Origin: Owenia fusiformis
Lineage: Eukaryota; Annelida; Polychaeta; Sabellida; Oweniidae
Assembly (NCBI GenBank): GCA_903813345.2
Contig: CAIIXF020000003.1
Coordinates: 5,851,815 to 5,915,814 of the forward strand
Direction of reading: 5' to 3'
Length of the DNA stretch: 64,000 bases
In this document: positions 37,201 through 49,200 of the stretch, piece after piece
Numbering within the stretch: position 1 is the first letter of the stretch
Layout of the letters: every line of letters starts with the position of its first letter
Made by a program: the position numbers and the translations under genes
Notes under the pieces: model-generated
What the model saw: only the letters and a program-made list of their open reading frames with translations
Database searches by the model: none
What the model was told of the DNA's origin: nothing

Positions 37201-40200
37201 GATCATTAAATGTAGACACTATCACAGAAAGAATAGTTGCCTCGTTGCAAGTCAAACATTGCCTCGTTTCATTGTTACAAAATGTAGACAGGTGCCTCGT
37301 TTCCTAAGTGAGACAATTGAAATGTAAATATCTCAGCAATGTCTGTATTGATTTCTAATTTGCAATCATATTATAAAACCGGAACTTATGAACTATTTAC
37401 TTGCCAAATATTAAGTTTTAATTTGAAGGATAAAAGCACGAAAATTGTAAAAAACAAAAATCTTACCGAATGAAATTTTTTCACGCGCCGCCATTTTGAT
37501 ACGAGGCAAAACCTCCCTCGTTTCCAGTTCATCCCCAGTGCTTGAGTGACATTTGGTTACAAACCTTGCTGCTCTTCTCTGTACCTGTTCCAACATATCA
37601 ATATCTTTTTGTCGGTATGGATCCCATGCCGAGCTGGCATACTCTAAATTAGGCCGGACAAGTGACTTATACGCCTGAGCCTTCACTTTTTCAGGGCATT
37701 GATGGAGGTTGCGCCTGAGAAATCCAAGCATCTTATTGGCTTTGGATACAATAGTTTGAATATGTGTAGTCCAGCGTAAGTTGTTTGTGATGTCAATACC
37801 TAGGTATGGGATGTGTGTTACCGACTTAAGGTTTTCCCCTAGCATGGTGTAATTGTGAATGATAGGGGATTTACCTTTGTGAATATTTAGCACATAGCAT
37901 TTTGATGGATGGAATTTCATTTGCCATGTTGATGCCCAGGAGACCAGTTTATCTAGATTCTCCTGTAGTGTTAATGCATCTTGCTTGCTTTCGACTGTCA
38001 TGAATAAAAGGCTGTCGTCAGCAAATAGTTTAAGACTGGCTGAGGATGATATGTTGTTGCCCATATCATTGATATAAACAAGGAAACAGAGTGGTCCAAG
38101 AACTGTTCCTTGAGGAACTCCTGATTTTACTGGAGTTTTTGAACTTGATTCACCATCGAGCACTACCTGCTGTGATCTTCCCACAAGCCAGGATCTGAAC
38201 CAGTTCAAGTTATTTTTGCGAATTCCATAATAGTCGAGTTTGAGCAAGAGGCGTTCGTGAGCCACCGTGTCAAACGCTTTGGAAAAGTCTAATACCAACA
38301 TGTCTGTTTGTTTATTGTTGTCGAGGGCCCGAGCTATATTCTCTATTGTATTGACAAGTTGGGTTTCACATGAGTGCTTTGACCTGAAGCCATGTTGGAA
38401 ATGTACTAGAATTTCATAGAGGTCAAAATGGGCCATAACATGATGGAATATAATATGTTCCATTATTTTACATGGAACTGACGTCAGAGATACAGGCCTG
38501 TAATTCACAGCCTCATCTCTGCGTGTGTTGGAGAAATAGATAAGGGTGGGGGAAATAGATAAGGGTGGGGGGTCTACAGTCTTGAAGTAATACTAACGTT
38601 ATATGATGACCCAAAAGGATCTATGTCTCTAAGTTTTTCCAAGGGCCATAAACATAACTTTTAAAACCCTATCCCTCAAAATTGGTCAAGTGCACATTAG
38701 TGGTGAAAATGCACATCAATTTATTTTTGGGCATTTCTTATCAATATCTAGGGCAACTAAATGTATACCTGAGAGTTATGAAAGGATCTGCCTTCATGAT
38801 TTGTTGCAGTAATGAATTCAGAAATTCTTCAGGGTCTTTTTCCTCTCCCATCATGCCTTGCACTGTTCCAAGCTGATCGAGAAGAGTCCGCAATTTGAGC
38901 ACCTTGTCTGCACGCACATAGAAATTCCTGTCAAAGAAAAAGTATGATTTTGAATTCAGCATCTCCATACAGATATGTTTAAGGAAGCAACTCCATAACA
39001 GGTGCTTTTATATCATTGTTGCATGTAAATGCATGTTCTTAAGTCTTAATGTCCATCTCATCATATGGAGTTTCAATCAAAAGCAAGTATTTTCTGGTTT
39101 AGTTCAGTCTACAAGGCAGGATTGCATTAAATATGTTAGCTAGAATTTTTTTAAATTTGTGTAAATGGTTATGCCATTGCCCTTTTCTAAGGAATTGGAA
39201 CTCACTTTCTGAGTGGGTTTATGATTCCCTCCTTTAGGACTGTCTGCACCTGGGAATATTGTGGGAGATCACTACTCTGTTTCTGGCGAAATAATATTGA
39301 GTCAAACACCTGGGTGAATGCAAACATACCTAAAAGAACAGTATGGAGAATTATATGTATTATGTTCATACTATTACATGGAAGCTCTGACAGATCAACT
39401 AAAAAGTCTAACTTGATTTGAAAAAATCAGTCAAAAATGTCACGACCTACCATTTGTTACAGACACTATTTGCTACAGATCCTGACTGCCGAACACCAAC
39501 CACTGTCCACAAAAAATATGAGACTATAACAATATGTCTCCACTTGTGGTGGTGACATAATAATGATCACAGTTTAGATGCAATTTACGCAATGACATTC
39601 ATTTTAATGTTGATTAATCTAGTACAGCATTTAAGCCCCTGTCAGTTGCTTGATTGCATCAGGACTATCTAGAAGGCATACACCCCCAATTTGCAAAACA
39701 ATTTTGCAGCACTGTACAGCGCTGTAAACAGTACTGTACATTGCAGATTGAGTACTGCGCTGTATAGCGATGTACAGTGCTATTCTAACATCACTTTTTG
39801 AACAGCATAGAACAGTACTGTTTTTACAGTATCGTACAGCACTGTTTTAGAAAACAGCAATGTACAGTACTGTTTTTACAGGGCTATCCAGCACTATTTC
39901 ATAAACAGCTCTGTATAATACTGCTTGAGATCGGCAGTGATGAGTCAACAAGAACAAAAGTAGTATACAAGTAAACTAACATGTATATAAAAGAATAGAA
40001 ATATCAGTGAATAAATGAAGAAACTTACTGAAAAGAGAAGCATCTAAATAGCAGGAATTATGATGGCCTTGTATGCCCTTCTTTCTCCCACATATCTCTT
40101 CTAAATTATTAAAGCACATAGGTGGCACTGTCCCAGGTACATCAGGGGTCTCTATACTACCAAATGCTGAAATACACAACAAAATATACTTTATATTTCT

Positions 40201-43200
40201 AGATCATTCAACTGCTCCCTTTGTGGTTTGAGGAAACGAAAATTATGAGGATTTTATCCTTATTTTCAAATTTCCATATTTTAGCTTGATTTAATATGGC
40301 CAAATAATAATGCTGAATGGTCAATCCTGTTATTAAATTGAGGGCTAAGGTCACTATGAATAAATCCTCACAAAAGTAAATGTCTTTGGGGCCTCTCAGT
40401 CAAACATTAAGACATTATCACCATTTTTCTGTTGACCATAACCATTATAGATAACCTCAATAGATAATCATCATTGAGGGATTTTGTATCAATATAATTG
40501 TAAGTAATAGTAAAATATGATTACAAAATTCAATTGTCATAGTTACATGTATGTCATAGAAAACAATTAATAAGGAATAACAATTGAGAAAGTATGAAAT
40601 ACTATTGAAATCAATAAAAATACTAGAGTATGCTCACTTTGGACCCCTGGGTTAGAGGTATCCTCAGCTACATCAGAAAACCTTGAATCTTTGTAACATT
40701 TGTCTAAGTACATGAAGAACCCTTTATTTGGGGGGCATGTGAAGTAACGCTCGTTGCCAAATGTTCCATCTGTGTATGTTGGAGATTCTTCCTCCTGAAG
40801 AAACATTAAAGCAATTAATCAAAACTAAATTACAAATTGATAGGATTGATGGCGGATCAATATTTTGACATGATTTTCACCTGAACTTTTTGAAAAATTT
40901 GAAATTTTTCTGCAATGCTTTACATTTAGCTCTGCATTTGATGTGAATTTAATCAGTTTTCAGGGACTCATAATCATAATAGTAATGGGAGTGAACTAAT
41001 GTAGTATATCACAACAATTCTGAAAACTATAGAATTTTTCATTGTTAATAAGATTAATATTTAAAGCTTCTTCATAATATTCACCATTTCCAGTCCAGCT
41101 ATAGGTTGCTTGCTTTTTGACGTTGGGAGAATGCCAATCCATCGAATGACTCCATACACCACTAGCCTGCCCCGTACCTCTACCATGGAGCCCACAGCAA
41201 GGTCACCATTGTATGTATAAGCTTCAGTGTCAAACTTGCCCTCCTCAGGGGGTCCTACTTCTCTAGATGACTTGAATCTGTTCTGATCTGAGAAACTGTT
41301 TTCCACTGTAAGTTTAGGAAATAACATGTTGTAGCCTTCTCTAATGAATGACAGCATCATTAAATGAAGCAAATGTTTGAATAAGTCCATGAAATCTTTT
41401 ATCAACTGATCAAAGTCTAAGAGCTTTTCTAAGTAATATGACATCATTAATTTACAAAACAGAAACAACTCCACGGAGTAGCAAATCCCACCGAACGGCA
41501 GTTGAGTTACCAAAGATTACGAAAATGAAAATGAAAAATGGCAGCCATTCTGAAGATCAGCCGCCATCTTAAAATTTTTTTCTCGAACAGAGCTACTGTG
41601 TTTCTAGGCATCAGCATATAAAATTTGAACCAAATCTGTTCACTGGTATTTGACTTATCAAATATTATGTTTTTTCTTATGAAAAATGGCTACCATTTTG
41701 AAATTCAGCCGCCATCTTGAAAAGATTTTCTCAAACAGATCTACTGTGTCCCTAGGAATCATCATATAAAAAATGAGCCAAATCTGTTCGCTGGTATTTG
41801 AGTTATCAAAGATTATGTTTTTTACGAAAAATGGCGTCCATTTTGAAATTCAGCCGCCATCTTGGAAATTCTTTCTCGAACAGATCTCCTTTGTCCCTAG
41901 GTATCATCATATAAAATTTGAGCCAAATCCGTTCACTGGTATTTGAGTTATCAAAGATTACCTTTTTTACGAAAAATGACCGCCATTTTGAATATCAAGC
42001 CGCCATCTTGAAAATTCTTTCTTGAACAGATCTATTGTGTCCCTAGGCATTATCATATAAAATTTGAGCCAAATCCGTTCATTGGTATTTGAGTTATCAA
42101 AGATTACGTTTTTTTATGAAAAATGGCTGCCATTTTGAAATTCAGTGGCCATTTCGAAAATCCCATCTTGAGCGAAGCTCCTTTGTCCCTAGGCATCACC
42201 ATATAAAATTTGAACCAAATCCGTTCACTGGTATTTGAGTTACCAGAGATTACGTTTTTTTACGAAAAATGGCCGCCATTTTGAAATTCAGCGGCCATCT
42301 TGAAAATTGTAACTTGAACAGATCTACTGTGTCCCTTGGCATCATCATATACAATTTGAACCAAATCCGTTCACTGGTATTTGAGTTATCAAAGATTAAG
42401 TTTTTTTACGAAAAATGGCCGCCATTTTGGAATCTAGCCGCCATCTTGAAAATTTTTACTCGAACATATCTACTGTGTCCCTAGGCATCAGCATATAAAA
42501 TTTAAACCAAATCCGCAAACTAGTATTTGAGTTATTAAAGATTAAATTTTTTACGAAAAATGGTGGCCATTTTGAATTCAGTGGCAATATTGAAAATTCC
42601 TTCTCGAGCAGAGGTCCTACACCCATAAGGCATAAGCCTATAAAATTTGAATCAAATCCGTGAAACGGTATTTGAGTTATCGCCCGGACAAACAGACGGA
42701 CGGACGGACAGACGAACGGACGGATGGACGGACGGCTTTCCTATATCCCTCTCGAACTTCGTTCGGTGGGATAATCACTATAGTAACCACAATATACAAG
42801 AAATATTCAGAACACCTTCTTTCTTTTATGATTAGACAGATGATTCTGAGTATAAAAAACAACAATTTCTGCATGATCAGAGTCAATCCAGGAGCAATTT
42901 TAATGTGAAATTTCATATTTTCTTCTCTATGAGAACCAAGGGTTAATTCTGGACATAAATGTTAAATGTAACATCATGAAATTATTTGACTTTTGATATC
43001 AAATTCAAATTGTCTGAATTTTCCTTGAAAGAACCGTTGTACATTGCTATAACATTCAAATATGGGAGGATCATAAAAATCATCTTACAATCAAATCATA
43101 TTTTCTGGTGGTCAGTACAAAAGAAAAGAAAGCTAATGATAAGTAATCACCATAAGTTTTGTTCTGATAGTATAATGGGTTATAGCGGAATAAATGAGTT

Positions 43201-46200
43201 CAACATCAGTGTGCTTTGTTTGGGTGACTGGTATTTTAACTAATGAACAGTGAGACATAAAGGCACATAATGACACATTTTACATATGAGGCAGTCACCC
43301 CCATTGATGACTAATATAGTCCATTTGTCACCCCTATACATACTATAGTGAACCTATGAATTGTTAAAAACACGATGTTTTATGGTTAATTTATAATAAC
43401 AAGGGTTTTCTGAAGTGTTTTAACTGGGTTGAACAAAAAGTTAGTTTGGGGAAAAAAGTATATCGGCTAATTAGGGAGGGGTGCATTGGCTTAACATGGC
43501 GTTGACTATTGACTTAGCGTCGGGATACCACCATGTACCTGGCATGTCACCATGGTGATAGATACAAAAATTTTCCCCAACGTTAATTTTTTGGCAACCC
43601 AGCTAAATCACTCCAATAAACCCTAATGATAGTATTTGCACAGAAAAACATCATGTTTTTAAATATTCATACGTCAAGAAAATGACAAATGGACTAATAT
43701 TATTTTATGGCTAATTAGAACACATTTTAAAACATATTATCACTCTATTACAAATACAAGTTTATCACTTTATTACACATGTTAAGAAGTCTGAAGTTAT
43801 ATTCCACTCATTTACATTGAGAATCTATAATCACTACTGATCATGACATCATGTCCCATCAAATAATATTACATATATGACAAATTAAGACATACGCTCC
43901 AACTGGTTTAGTCAGACTGGTTAATACAATGATTTATAACCAAAATTAATATTACCTTCTCTTCTCTCATTCATTGGATTGGCAGCACTGGGCATTGGAG
44001 GGTTAACTGGACTAGATGCAGGGGGATTGACTGGCTGTGAACTGTAGAGGGCCCTGTCTGACGAATTTCCATAATGAGCACTATGACCTGTTTCCACTCT
44101 AGTGTCTCTACTAGTGTCAATATTTTGTGTTATCATAGGCTCTGCTCTGTCTTTGTCACGAAATGTACTCCTTCCGTGTTGACTGGACTGACCTCTATCC
44201 TGTAACTCTCTATTACGATTGGATCTATATTTTTCATATTGTTCATCTTCACGTTTACGAACGTCTTCAAATTCTCTCCGTTCACGTTCAAATTCCTTCA
44301 TTTTGAGCTCCTCTTGCTGTAAGTAGTTGTCATCTACTGTACTGCTAGCTGTTGTTCCAGGACTGGACTCTGAAATTGTGGAATATCCTGTTAGTGGGAT
44401 ATTTGGAATGAATAAAAGCCACCTGCATAAAATTATGAAAGAGTACTCCGCATCTCATGTAATATAATAGGCATTCTATATTTTACAACAGAGGAACAGT
44501 TATTTTAAGATTCAGTGAAATTGATTATCCTCATCAATTCCAAGTTGAGTGAAAATCTAGGAGTAGTTTCATAATGATTAGCCAAGTAGGTGCTTCTGCA
44601 GACAATATGCAGGTCAAAATGTTGACCTTACAAAATCCCTTGCTCCCCTCATTCAAATTCTGATATCTGACCATAATGCTTAAAATAGTTAACAATTCAA
44701 TGAGTCCTTGGCCAAATCTTTTAATATATCATAACTCAGATCCTTCACACTAAACTCTTGAAAGTTTGATTTGGAATACTTACCATTATGCAGTAAATGT
44801 GGCCGACGCCTACCATGCCAAGTACTATACATGCCATATGATGGGTCTACAACTAGTGGGACAAAATAAAAGACAACATATAATTCACAATAATGCACAA
44901 CAGAGAGTATAAGCTACATGTACAGTCAAACAACAATGAGAACCAAATACAAAAGTGATCTTAATGTGCACAGTTGACACAACTCAAAATTCTCCCAACT
45001 CAGTGCAAGTTTATCATTCTCCTAAGCAGGTATCCAGAATCAGTACCTCCTTCTTCCCCCTGCTATAACCAATTTGGAAACGCCCGCTTAAACTGAATCA
45101 TGTGATGTAATTATGTGCAATGACTTATACATGATTTCTGTCGCAGGATTGCGACAGCCAATCAGATTGCGAGTTCTTAATTGGAGAAATGCTAACTGCT
45201 TATCACAGGGGGTAAAAAGAAAGAATATATTCTGGATTTTGAAGCCCTGTGAATGTGATCGGAGGATGAAGTTTATCAGTATACCCCAATTCTGACAGAA
45301 AAATGCATCAAAACTGATAAACCAGGATTTGACAAATTCTTAACTGGACTCTAATGAATTTGCACACGAGTTCAACAGTAATTTTCAAATCTATATCTGG
45401 GCCATTGGCCTAATTAGTGTTGTTCATGTTGTTTGACTTGTAGCATTTATACAAATTATAAAAATTCTAAAAAACTAAGAAACACACATGCAAAGTGAGC
45501 AGCATTTTCTGTTAAGAATTCTGGTTTAACATCTTGTCTCATTTTAATGTGAATTGAAATAAACCAGGCAATAATACCACAAAAGTGTGACAATTTGTTA
45601 CATAAATAATTTCTGTAACACTATGTCAACTCATCCTGTCTAAGTGATGACACTATGATTGAATTTAGAATACTAGTAATGGTGCACACAGGGAGATATG
45701 CCGAGTACTAAAATAGTACTCATGGCATTTTAACGCTAACTGAGTACTCATTTCAGTAAATATTAGTACTAAATGAGCACTTATGACATGAGTATTGATT
45801 TATTGCATATTTTAGTACTAAATGAGTACTCATATGATGAGTGATAAAATAGCAGTAATTTCATTGAGTTTTTAGCGCTAAATGAGTACTCATATCATGA
45901 GTGATGAAATAGTACTAATAAAATTGATTTTTCAGCACTAAATAAGTACTCATATCATGAATTAGTACTAAATTAGCACTTGTGGCATGAGTGCACTTTT
46001 GCCAAATTGCTAATTTAGTACTAATTGAGTAATCAGTATATCATTCTCCCTGTGTACATGCCTTGAACTCTACAACTAATAATAAAAGCTAAGAGAGATG
46101 CTTGAAAAAGAGGAATAGCACATCCACATTGATGATGCAAACAGTTATTCAAAGGAACTAAAAAGGATAAAAACAAGTTGAGTCTAAATAATTGAAACAT

Positions 46201-49200
46201 TGTCACAATTTTTTGTTTCACTATATCTGTCTCATGTCTTTTTTCTAAAAAGTTCAACAGTTCTTTATTTTAAGGTTATCTGGTAAAAACTAAAATTGGA
46301 CATTTTTACACCTTAAATCTTCAACAACTTTTATATTTGCTTAGATTGATGGATCATTTCTAGAAAAGAAAATTAGGATTGTAAGAAAATCATTGGATTG
46401 GAGATTTTGAAGATTTCTTTCTTCTAATATTTACACTCTGTACTCCTTTAATTTATTTAATGCAGCATTTCTATGTGTCAGCTACTCATTGTACAGACAT
46501 TGGGTATTAAAACATTTGCTGCATGATATGTTGATTTTGTAGGAATTGTGAAAGTGGTGTGCAATAGTTAAAAGCAAGTTACTGCCAAAGTCAGACATTT
46601 CACAATTAAAAATCATGCAACTAAAAAATAATCAATATATTTGAGAGCACAAAAGTTGAGCTTATCATGAATAAAGTTCTTGGGGTTATCCTCTATAACT
46701 CTTGTCCTTTGAAACTTTGGCTGGTCATAATTGAAAAAAGGTTTTGCTAATTGCTTCTTTTACTGACAATGGCAACCTGCCATGCACTTGTATAAAAACT
46801 ATTTTTACAAGTTAGCTTGCCAATAATACACTGTGGATCATGCAGACAACACTTGTAATGTATTATGAATGCAAACTGAAACTTACCAGCTGGGTTGGTG
46901 TTGAATTCATTCTCTTTTACAAGTCCACATACAGGAATGAGAGAGGCATGGTTGTGTTTTGTCTTGAAGAGTTGCTGGTCATTGTATTTACCTGTGCCTG
47001 AACCCACAGGACGATCCTGAAATATCAGTAGCAATAATATATAGGTCATTGATCTGAACCCACATGATGATCCTGAAATATCAGTAGCAATAATATATAG
47101 GTCATTGTATTTACCTGTGCCTGAACCCACAGGACGATCCTGAAATATCAGTAGCAATAATATATAGGTCATTGGTCTGAACCCAAAGGATGACCCTGAA
47201 ATATCAGTAGCAATAATATATAGGTCATTGTATTTACCTGTGCCTGAACCCACAGTATGATCCTGAAATATCAGTAGCAATAATATATAGGTCATTGGTC
47301 TGAACCCAAAGGATGACCCTGAAATATCAGTAGCAATCATATATAGGTCATTGGTCTGAACCCACAGGATGATCCTGAAATATCAGTAGCAATATTCATT
47401 GTATTTACCTGTGCCTGAACCCACAGGATGATCCTGAAATATCAGTAGCAATAATATATAGGTCATTGTATTTACCTGTGCCTGAACCCACAGGACGATC
47501 CTGAAATATCAGTAGCAATAATATATAGGTCATTGGTCTGAACCCAAAGGATGACCCTGAAATATCAGTAGCAATCATATATAGGTCATTGGTCTGAACC
47601 CACAGGATGATCCTGAAATATCAGTAGCAATATTCATTGTATTTACCTGTGCCTGAACCCACAGGATGATCCTGAAATATCAGTAGCAATAATATAGGAA
47701 CATTTTCTGATCCCAAAGATTTCAGAAACTAATAGTGATACTTCCTTCCACTGAGTATGTTTCTCATATGCTCTCCGTGCAATGCTTCAAAATTGTGACA
47801 ACTTAAATTACATCTTTAACTTTGTTTGTTGGAACCATCGTAAGTTAATTGATCTTGAAACTTAACTAACTTAAAGACAACTCTCTAATTTATCTGTAAA
47901 GCAACAGATTTGCATGATACAGTATTACTGATATACTCACAAATTCAATGCCGGCAGTGAAATCAGTTCTACTGTTTTCTTCCCCCTCATTTATAGGCAG
48001 GAACCCTAACCATTTCACTACACCATGTTCTGGGCCATCATCACTGTACCATACAATCCTGTCTCCAACCTATGCAAGTAAAATTTAGAGTTAAACTTTG
48101 CTTGTCTTTTTCAAGCAATAGACTGGGTCTATGGTCATTGGAGAGATGTTGATATTCTATACTTCAATTATTCGTAACAATAAAGGCTTTGATTACAGGC
48201 TACTCTTGAAAGGTATTACCAGAGCTTAAAATAAGCATGACATCAGTTAAATTAGGTTACAAATAAGGCTAGGAAAGGTTATATACATTATAAACTCTAT
48301 ATAGGTTTAATCCATTAATTAGGAACAACTCCTTTAACTACTCTGTTGTATCTCAAGACCAAGAGTCAAACTGAATAACATATCAACCCGACTAACTTGA
48401 ACCAATTCAACTGATTTATTATAATATAGAAATACAATAATGTGTCATTTACAACATGTACTTGACAGTGTTAATGTGAGTCCAGATTTTATATATTATT
48501 CACTTTTAAATAGGTCTCACTGAAGTACAGAAGAAGGATTTACCCAGTATCTTACCTTTAAAGTACATTTATCAAGTTCATCTTCTTGGGAAATTGACAG
48601 TGGATTTTTTCGACTCCTATGTTCAGATCGTCCCTCTGCATTCTGTGAAATGTGATCTTTTGGATGTGGGTTATTATCATGAGGGACCTTACTACTGGGT
48701 GGAGATTGCGGTGATTGGGGATTGCGACTTCGAACTGAGCTACTTTGAACTGGCAGTTTATGGCTAGCATGTACTTTTGGAACAACATCAGATGTTACAG
48801 CATTGCTATAAGATTTCTGAGACAAAGACTGTGAGTCAGTTAAAGAAGGGGATCGCCTTGGTAATGAACTGCTTGATCTTGCGGTATAATGTGCAGATTT
48901 TGTTGCAACATGTTTCTGATTATGGGCTCTTATCTTGTTCATTGGGACAAATACCCCACAGTCTTTTGGACAATGAAAGTAATGATTCTTCTTTATAGTT
49001 CCGTCTGTGTTTCCTTTACCTTTTGCCGAAGGTGGGTCCTGAAAACAGAATGACCAAAATATTTATTTGACAACAAAAACAAGTCTTTGAAATAGGTAAG
49101 CCAGGCCGCTACTTAACAGATGGAACTAGGCATCAGAGTACCAGTAAATTGCAGCTACTATATACATGCGGTACTAACTTCGACCGTTAATTTGTATTTT

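Larger units (their letters stand above)
33011..37540. mobile_element. 4.5-kb terminal-inverted-repeat DNA element nested in a LINE
   Basis: Inverted terminal repeats longer than 200 bp begin CACTGGGGATGAACTGG at both ends and stay about 95% identical through the sequence GAGACAATTG-like region near 37320. Both ends are flanked by CTTGA (33006-33010 and 37541-37545), a 5-bp target duplication; removing one copy restores the LINE reading frame, so the boundaries are certain. Subterminal GAAACGAGGCA words recur several times near each end, as transposase-binding repeats often do. No transposase frame is visible inside, so it looks non-autonomous. The CAC start with 5-bp duplication fits Transib/RAG-like elements; a 5-bp-duplication hAT lineage is the alternative. 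Three smaller elements are nested in it. Confidence 0.85.

Noticed and set aside
39206-39316. CYLD exon 10 starting at the CACCCAG acceptor near 39316
   Set aside because: That start gives a stop codon in phase. The TTCTTTTAG acceptor at 39330-39331 gives [14 protein letters not shown], matching the family.
45683-46057. 8-bp hAT target duplication at the AGTACTCAT element
   Set aside because: The flanks ATGGTGCA and TACATGCC do not match, so only the inverted termini are claimed.
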